The notes beneath the pieces were generated by a model that searched no databases, had not been told where the DNA came from, and worked only from the letters and a program-made list of their open reading frames with translations. A DNA stretch of 64,000 nucleotides from Sophora flavescens (Eukaryota > Streptophyta > Magnoliopsida > Fabales > Fabaceae). The translations under genes were made by a program, and so were the position numbers. This document shows, one piece after another, positions 57,876 through 64,000 of the stretch (the first letter of the stretch is position 1; every line of letters begins with the position of its first letter). The stretch covers positions 171,366,518 through 171,430,517 of the forward strand of contig CM061067.1 of the NCBI GenBank assembly GCA_030762895.1. Direction: 5' to 3'.

Positions 57876-60663
57876 AATAATATATATCATGTGGGAGTTA
57901 TACGAAATCGGGTGAACGTCGGAACTGAAAACGGGATTTGCGGGACCCGCTAACGGATAAAGAACATGTCAAATCATGATGACTCACAAGGGGTGAGTCA
58001 TAGGATGGCTACCCTTAGTCATTATTACATTTTAGGAGGAAATTACTAGTTTAGGCTTTATGTTGGTTTTATTCACAAGTTTGCCATTGTACAAGATTTC
58101 TATTTTGCCCCTCAAAAATTGTGCTTTGGACCCAAATGCCCTTCAAACCCCACGGCCCAAGCACTCCATGAGTCCATCCTCACTTCTATAAAAGTCTAGA
58201 GTCAACATCTTCATCAAACTTTCCATTTTCACCATTAAAACCCTAAGTTCCATAGCTTGAATTTGTGATGGAAGTAGGTGATTTCTTACCAATTTCTTGA
58301 TTCCAAGAGGTAAACCATGCTCATCTCCCTTGTTTAGCATCATGTTCTTCAATTACGTTTGTGTTTTGAAGTCTTTCTCAATATGATGCATATTAGGGTT
58401 TCTAGTTTCAAAATTTCATAGAAAATCATAGGAAAATCCAATGAGCATGAAACCAATTTCTATGATCCTATTATCATCTCTATATTCTAGATCTAGGAGC
58501 TTGCATCAAACAAAAATTCCTAGTCTATTTAACCTAAAGAGGTCGAACCTAGGTTTTGGTGGGGGGAGGAATTCTGTTCATTTTCTTAACTTGATCTTGC
58601 ATGATTCAATCTTATAAGTTATATATGTATTGATTTTTTTTTTTAATCAAATGAAAGTCTCTAAGCCATTTTATTGGTCATGGCCGAAACTTATTTGGTG
58701 AATGATTGAAAGATTTAATTTCAATATTTGTACAATGAGCCTTGATTTAGGGTTTTAACTAATTAAGAATCACTAATCCAAAAGTTTAGAAATTTTAGAG
58801 ATTTCTAACCCTAAAGTCAGCCCTAGGCCGAAACCAACATATAGGAGCATAGCTTTGATTAAGTTGTTTGTTTGCTAATTGGTTGTTATGTTTAATGAAT
58901 GATAAACTAGGTTATCGTGTATGCGCGTTACCGGCACTACTTGGATTTCTGACGAGTTGTTTATCAGAGAAACGTTGTTTTCAGGTAAGGGGATTACCTG
59001 AGGGTTTTTCCGGTAGCCATGTGTAATTGCTGTTGTTTGTATTAATTATTGGGTGTATGTATTTCTTACGTAATTAGCATTATTTGCTTAGTAATTATTT
59101 GATGTTAATTATTTGAATTATCTGCATTTAATTATTTGTTGTATTATGTGGCATGTCTTTAATTGCTAATTGTTATATTAGTGACATGAATTTATTGTTG
59201 ATGTGGATTGGAAAGCCTGGTAGTGGTCAGAGCTTAATTAAATACGAGGTTAAAAGCATTTAAAAGTTTTTTTTATGAATTAATAAGTTTAATTCAGTGG
59301 AATTAGTAATATAATATTACTTAATTATTTATTTGGTGAAAAATAGGAAAAAGTGGGAACCAATTATTTTAATGATTTAACAACGAAAGAGCATTTCAAG
59401 AGTTATAGTGAGGACGAAACCGTGAAAATATTTTAGCACTACTAATTTTCACATAAGGAATTTCTAAATATTAAAAAATTATGTTTTAAGAGAAAAAGTT
59501 TCAAAAATAATTTTATTACACTGTTGGAAAAAAATTGTTTTACGACAAAAGTCATATTTTGACCTAAAAACGTTTTAAAACGGCAAACGATGGATAAATC
59601 CGTCAACATTTATGAAAGTAGTCTTAAAAAGTGTAATATTGAGTAATAATGTGTCTTAAATGAGGTTTCCAAGTTCAAATTATTGATTTTTGAACAAAAT
59701 GAGTTTTATGGGATTTTTGACAAGTTTACAAAACGAATTTCCAACGTAAAACGATTTTCAGTAAACAATGGGTTATTTCCGTCAACTTGGATAAGTTGAG
59801 GAAACTTTGGTTTTGTTTTGTGTTTCACAGAACGAAAATGGTTTAAAGTTGAAAACGAACATAGCTACCGAGATGTCGGGTCAAGTGTTCTATGATATGG
59901 GCCCGGGGTCCGAAAAGTGAAGTTATAGACTAGATGTCCTATAAATGGTATATTGGTTTTGTGCACTAAAATCTACGTATCTAAGACTGGTGCATCGGTC
60001 TAGATTTCGTGATTTGCACACTTTCGACTTGGAGGCAATTAGTTTTGAATGAGGTATTAAACTTGAAAGTTTGAAATGGTGATTTGGTCGTGAGACTTTT
60101 AGCTCCAACACATAAAGATTAAACACAAAGAAAACAACGGGAACAAAATGTTTTACATGCATTTTCAAGGCAAACGTGCCTTTGCATAGGACTTGAATGC
60201 TTGATGGCAAGTATTCATGACGTTTGCATCACTGTGCCTTGATGGATATATGAGCACCAAACCATATACTATGAATAGTAACCACTTTGCCTCGATTTGG
60301 ACTGTGGTATGGTTATTTGAACTTTGCCTTATTTGGCAATGATTCTACCTTATTGGCATTGATTCTGCCTTATTCGGTAATGAGAGCCTGATCAGCTCAT
60401 TTATTTGTTGGTTGGAGCTCCGGAGATTAGGTATCAAAGTTAGTTGATGAATATTGAAGTGCCATGGTTTTTAAAACGGTTACGACTATCGGGTATGAAA
60501 CCATTTGATAAATATATATTGTGTATCTTTGAATATTCATGTTAAATGGTATATGAGGGTCGTACATGTGGTTATCGTTTTAAAATCCATATATTGGTTC
60601 TCACCCTTGCATGTTTTGTTGTTGGTCTCCTTTCTGCATGGGCATGTTGTTATATGAGTATAG

Positions 60664-60918
60664 ATGGATCCGACGATGTCGTCAGCGCATATGGGGGTTC
60701 GCAGCCTCCATTTTGAGGACGTTGACAACATAAACGAGTGGGTGATCCACCCAAAAACCCACGTTGTACGTTACACCGGGCATGTACATACGATGGAGGG
60801 CACGATAGAGACAGTGCCCCAGAGAGAGCATAGATCGATGGAGACGATCGAGGTATCTCTACCTCCTATGTGGTTCCTTCTACAGTATTTGGTCGACCAT
60901 GGACAGCTCGAGGGGTAG
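60664..60918 (+). pseudogene. Second copy of the LTR-borne ORF of element E
   Basis: ATG 60664 to TAG 60916-60918. The N-terminal half matches 52319-52561, including HFEDVDNIN, WVIHP, RYTGHVHTM and SLPPMW, and it reads through the codon that is TAG in the other copy (VDHGQLEG here). The acidic C-terminal half is broken by its own TAG, a frameshift and a deletion that removes the Asp run. The two copies are disabled at different places. Confidence 0.5.
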
Positions 60919-61321
60919 CCCATAGCTGGGTAGCACCCGAGCCAGCTCCATAAGAGTTAGTGATTGACCCTGAGGAGATGGTCGTCGATTCGGAGGAGTT
61001 TATAAAGGATGTACCTGAGTACATTCCTCTGGTGTGTCTTCCTCCGACTCATCGACGGGGAGTGGGATTGATCCTGGTCTTCCCAACGGGTAGCATTAGT
61101 CTGTGACCAGCTGTAGGTAGTTTTCATTTTTGGGGTAGTGATTTCGTCAGTCTTTCTAGCTACTGAGAGCCATGTTTTTTGTTATATGGCAATAGACGTT
61201 TCATTACGTGCCTTTATGTTTTTACTTCTTTACTTAGCTTTGAGAATGGCATGTTCTGATAAAGGCCGTATATAGTGTATACCTTGTATAAGACTGATGA
61301 TGCATATGATATATATATATA

Positions 61322-61323
<2 letters not shown>

Positions 61324-61361
<38 letters not shown>
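61324..61361. repeat. (TG)n microsatellite in LTR E, second copy
   Basis: About 18 TG units after a short TA run. It occupies the place of the (TA)n tract at 53012-53066. Confidence 0.95.
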
Positions 61362-61362
<1 letters not shown>

Positions 61363-61546
61363 TGTGTTATTTATGTTGTTAGATGTTGTTGGATGTTGTC
61401 AAGTTAAAAAGGAAAAGGAAAAAAATTATCACTATTTTTGGTATAAGAAACGTATTAGAAAACAATATTTTCTGAAAGTAACCAGCATAATTGAATTTTA
61501 TTTTCCGCAACGTGTTACTGTGTGATAACCCAAGAAGGGGTGTTGA

Positions 61547-61600
61547 ATTTGTGGTATCAGGGCTGGTTGAGTCTTTCGGGAATATTGGGAAATATGTTTG
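61547..61600 (+). other. Primer binding site and leader after second LTR E
   Basis: GTGGTATCAGGGCTGGTTGA, then CTTTCGGGAATATTGGGAAA, matches the leader after the first LTR E (53247-53300). The second LTR therefore led into another internal region before the Copia element inserted at 61601. Confidence 0.88.
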
Positions 61601-63231
61601 TGTTGGAACCAAAGTGATTATGGTTCACTTAATCTCTAGGTTTTGATGTTAACAAAAGGATTAAATTTGTTTGGTAAAGTGTTACTCGAGACCTAACTAG
61701 TGCTTTCAGTTATGCAGGAACACTTTTATAAGTAAAATTCACTTGGGATAAGTTTCAATTGAAAAGTACGCGTCCACCCCTATAGACGGGCTGCTCAAGC
61801 ATTATGGCAAAGTTACCTTGTTGTTTAATTAAGTAGACAAGGCTATAAATGAATACCTAAATAACTTGTTAAGTACAGCAAGTCCAAAGATTTGAAAATA
61901 AGCGCGTGCATCTTGCCACGTCAGCAGACGAGTGTTATCCTTGAAACTCAAGTATACATCCATAATGCTTAACTAAAATTCAGTAGATGTCCATAGTGCC
62001 ACGTCACTGGACGGAGTTTCTCTAAGGACTTAGCAAGTCCAAAGACTTGTGTGGACGAGCGCTTCTACCACATTAGTGGACGAGCATAATAAAACCTTGT
62101 GTAGACGCGTTCTAAAACTGAGTGCCCGTAGACGGTTCTATATCTTCTAGATCTTTACTACCTTAAATATGATTTAATGCAATCTGGTCTACGATGAATT
62201 TATTTCAAATTACTGATTTTTATTTCAAATGAATATTTGTTCTTCCCATTTGTTTTTATCCGATTAATGTCTTGTTTCCTTTTAGAAAATTCATAGTACT
62301 ATCAAGGAAATACAAAAATCAAAAAGTACAATTGGAATTGCAAAACGATATGTACGATGACATCTTTATTGCTTTGGACAAAAGTCTGGGTTATACACTA
62401 AGGAGGAAAGAAAGTTTTTAAGGTACAATTGCTCGAACAAATGAGCCTCCATTTTGTGATTTTCTGATAACCAAGGATGCTTTTCAACTAGCCCAAAATC
62501 AAGCTATCAGTCTCAAAGGATATCATGCATTTAATGCTATCTCTATAATAGAACTATTCAAATAACCGTTGAAGATTTACAAGAGAAGTTGAAGACCACT
62601 ATATATTGAAGACCTCAGATACTGAATAATAGAACTTTTGCCTACACAATCTTGCTAGCTGAACTTTTGTCATTTGATCAATTACAAGATATTCAAAGTT
62701 CATATTCTTGTTGTAAAGAAAAAGTATGTAATTCTTAAGGATTGAATATTTGTGAAAATATTCAGTAGATCTTAAACCTTTATACCCTCACATATAGTGA
62801 GTTAGAAAGATCTTATAAAATCTTATAAAAATCTCTGTGATAGAGTTAGAGCTTGAAGAGGCTTGGCAAGAAAGCAATACTTGTAGCCTGGAGAGGTGAA
62901 GAATACTTGTAGTAGAAACTATTTGGAAATAGTGGAGAAAATCCTTCAAGTAGAAGGGACTGGACACAGTTCTTGGATGGAAAAGAGTGTACCAGGATAA
63001 AATACCCGAGTGAATTTTCTATCCCTTATCTATTACAGTTTTATTTTTTTTACTAACTGTGGGATTTTATTTTGGTTTTTTTATTCTTTTAAAAAGGATT
63101 TCTTGTGTGCTTAATCTTTTTATCTTCTGCTTGCGAAAAAGTTGTTCAAAAAGGGTTTTTGCGAAAATAATTAACAAACACAATTCAACCCCCCCCCCCC
63201 CCCCTTCTTGTGTTTGCCTGTGCCAACTTCA
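61601..63231 (+). repeat. 5' LTR of Copia element G (Maximus/SIRE-like)
   Basis: Starts TGTTGGAACC. The end is taken as TTCA at 63231, just before the primer binding site, after a run of 16 cytosines (63189-63204). It is related to the minus-strand LTR at 46620-48050. The preceding GTTTG (61596-61600) would be the left target duplication; the right copy is outside the window. Confidence 0.85.
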
Positions 63232-63233
63232 GT

Positions 63234-63245
63234 TGGTATCAGAGC
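63234..63245 (+). other. Primer binding site of Copia element G
   Basis: TGGTATCAGAGC, a perfect match to the usual initiator-Met tRNA primer site, two bases after the LTR end. Confidence 0.9.
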
Positions 63246-63302
63246 TCAGCCTTGACAGGGTCGAGCATCTAACAAGTGCTTAGGCAGTACGATCCTACAA
63301 TC

Positions 63303-64000
63303 ATGGATGCAGAAGGACAAGCTATCAACAGACCTCCTCTCTTTGATGGAACTGATTATGATTATTGGAAAAAGAGGATGATGGCAATCTTGGATGCCCA
63401 GAATGCTGACATCTGGGAACTAATTGAAAATGGCTACACTTAGCCAAGGAGTGAAGCTGGAGCTGCAGTGCCTAGAGCTGAATGGACTCAAGAGCAGAAA
63501 AGCCAACATCAACTAAACTTGAAAGCTAAGCACTATCTCATGTGTGCTATCACCAGATCTGAGCATGATAAGGTTCATAGTTGCAACACAGCTAAAGAAA
63601 TCTGGGATACTCTTGCACTAGCTCATGAAGGTTCCTCACAAGTGAAGGAATCAAAGATAAGCATACTGGTTCACCAGTATGAGCTATTCAAGATGGCTGA
63701 TCATGAAACTATAGACCAGATGTTTGGAAGATTCCAAACAATCACCAACAATCTCAGGTCTCTTGGAAAGGTCTATGAGAATAGAGATCATGTGAGAAAT
63801 TTTTTGAGAAGTCTCTCAAAGTAATGGAGACCTAAGGTAACTGCTATCCAGGAAGCAAAGAATCTGAATACTCTTTCTCTGGAAGAGCTTCTGGGGTCAT
63901 TCAAAGTTCATGAACTTGAACTTAATGAAGAGGAAAACTCCGTAAAAGGAAATTCCATTGCCTTAAAGGCCAAGAAAGCTAGTTCCTCAAAGATGCTTAA
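63303..64000 (+). pseudogene. Copia gag (UBN2-type), partial, element G
   Basis: ATG 63303 follows a 57-bp leader. The product begins MDAEGQAINRPPLFDGTDYD and YWKKRMMAILDA, the start of the UBN2-type gag of Copia elements. It continues with AKEIWDTLALAHEG, LVHQYELFKM and FGRFQTITNNLRSLGK. In-frame stops are TAG at 63441-63443 and TAA at 63822-63824, the second inside an RSLSK-WRPKV segment that is continuous in intact relatives. The same frame stays open to the window edge (LEELLGSFKVHE). Zinc knuckle and pol lie beyond 64000. Confidence 0.9.

Larger units (their letters stand above)
57876..61546 (+). repeat. Second LTR of element E, 5'-truncated
   Basis: Matches 49520-53245 from AATAATATATAT onward and ends GGGGTGTTGA at 61546. 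The TATA box is at 58187-58194. It is followed by a primer binding site and leader rather than by flanking DNA. The LTR ORF copy and a (TG)n microsatellite lie inside it. Confidence 0.9.

Overview
This is plant nuclear DNA, very probably from a dicot and plausibly a legume. It is AT-rich and is built almost entirely of nested transposable elements around one decayed intron-bearing gene. The legume guess rests on general resemblance only: the giant-LTR Ty3 elements, the Maximus/SIRE-like Copia elements and the style of the MITE. No intact host protein gene was found.

Layout. 1-1496: 3' tail and LTR of a Ty3/gypsy chromovirus (element Z). About 1497-3037: a rearranged endogenous pararetrovirus (Caulimoviridae-like) fragment with its 3' ORF and promoter-like region. 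3038-17182: a Tekay-type Ty3 tandem, made of a truncated internal region (A), an LTR, a second internal region (B) and another LTR; both LTRs are 3.8 kb. 17183-27092: an inverted LTR of the same family (D), split by a minus-strand LTR element (C, 19219-26315) that has perfect 5-bp target duplications but only 0.8 kb between its LTRs. 27093-28091: a 5'-truncated LINE. 28554-28924: a Mutator-type MITE with a 9-bp duplication. 29947-33303: a solo LTR with a perfect 5-bp duplication. 33875-34063: a tRNA-derived SINE with a 17-bp duplication. 34334-34505: a second MITE family. 35087-40789: a CACTA transposon that lacks its transposase core and carries a spliced Ulp1-type cysteine protease remnant.

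40922-46027 (minus) is the only host gene: a ten-exon inositol 1,3,4-trisphosphate 5/6-kinase (ITPK) gene. Stops and frameshifts in exons 1, 4, 5 and 6 make it an unprocessed pseudogene. 46028-49216 holds a degenerate repeat array, a Copia LTR (minus) and another copy of the second MITE. 49217-61600 is a second Ty3 tandem (element E) whose 4-kb LTR carries its own ORF of about 160 codons. 61601-64000 is the 5' end of a Copia (Maximus/SIRE-like) element that inserted into the E leader and runs off the window.

The parts do not form a cooperating pathway. What the window shows is layering: Ty3 elements recombined into tandems, later elements inserted into them, and cytosine-to-thymine decay introduced many of the stops. 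The observations most worth a second look are the LTR-borne ORF in element E, the pararetrovirus promoter fused to a truncated Ty3 body, the Ulp1 cargo with an intact catalytic triad, the ITPK relic, and a short motif shared by LTRs of otherwise divergent families.
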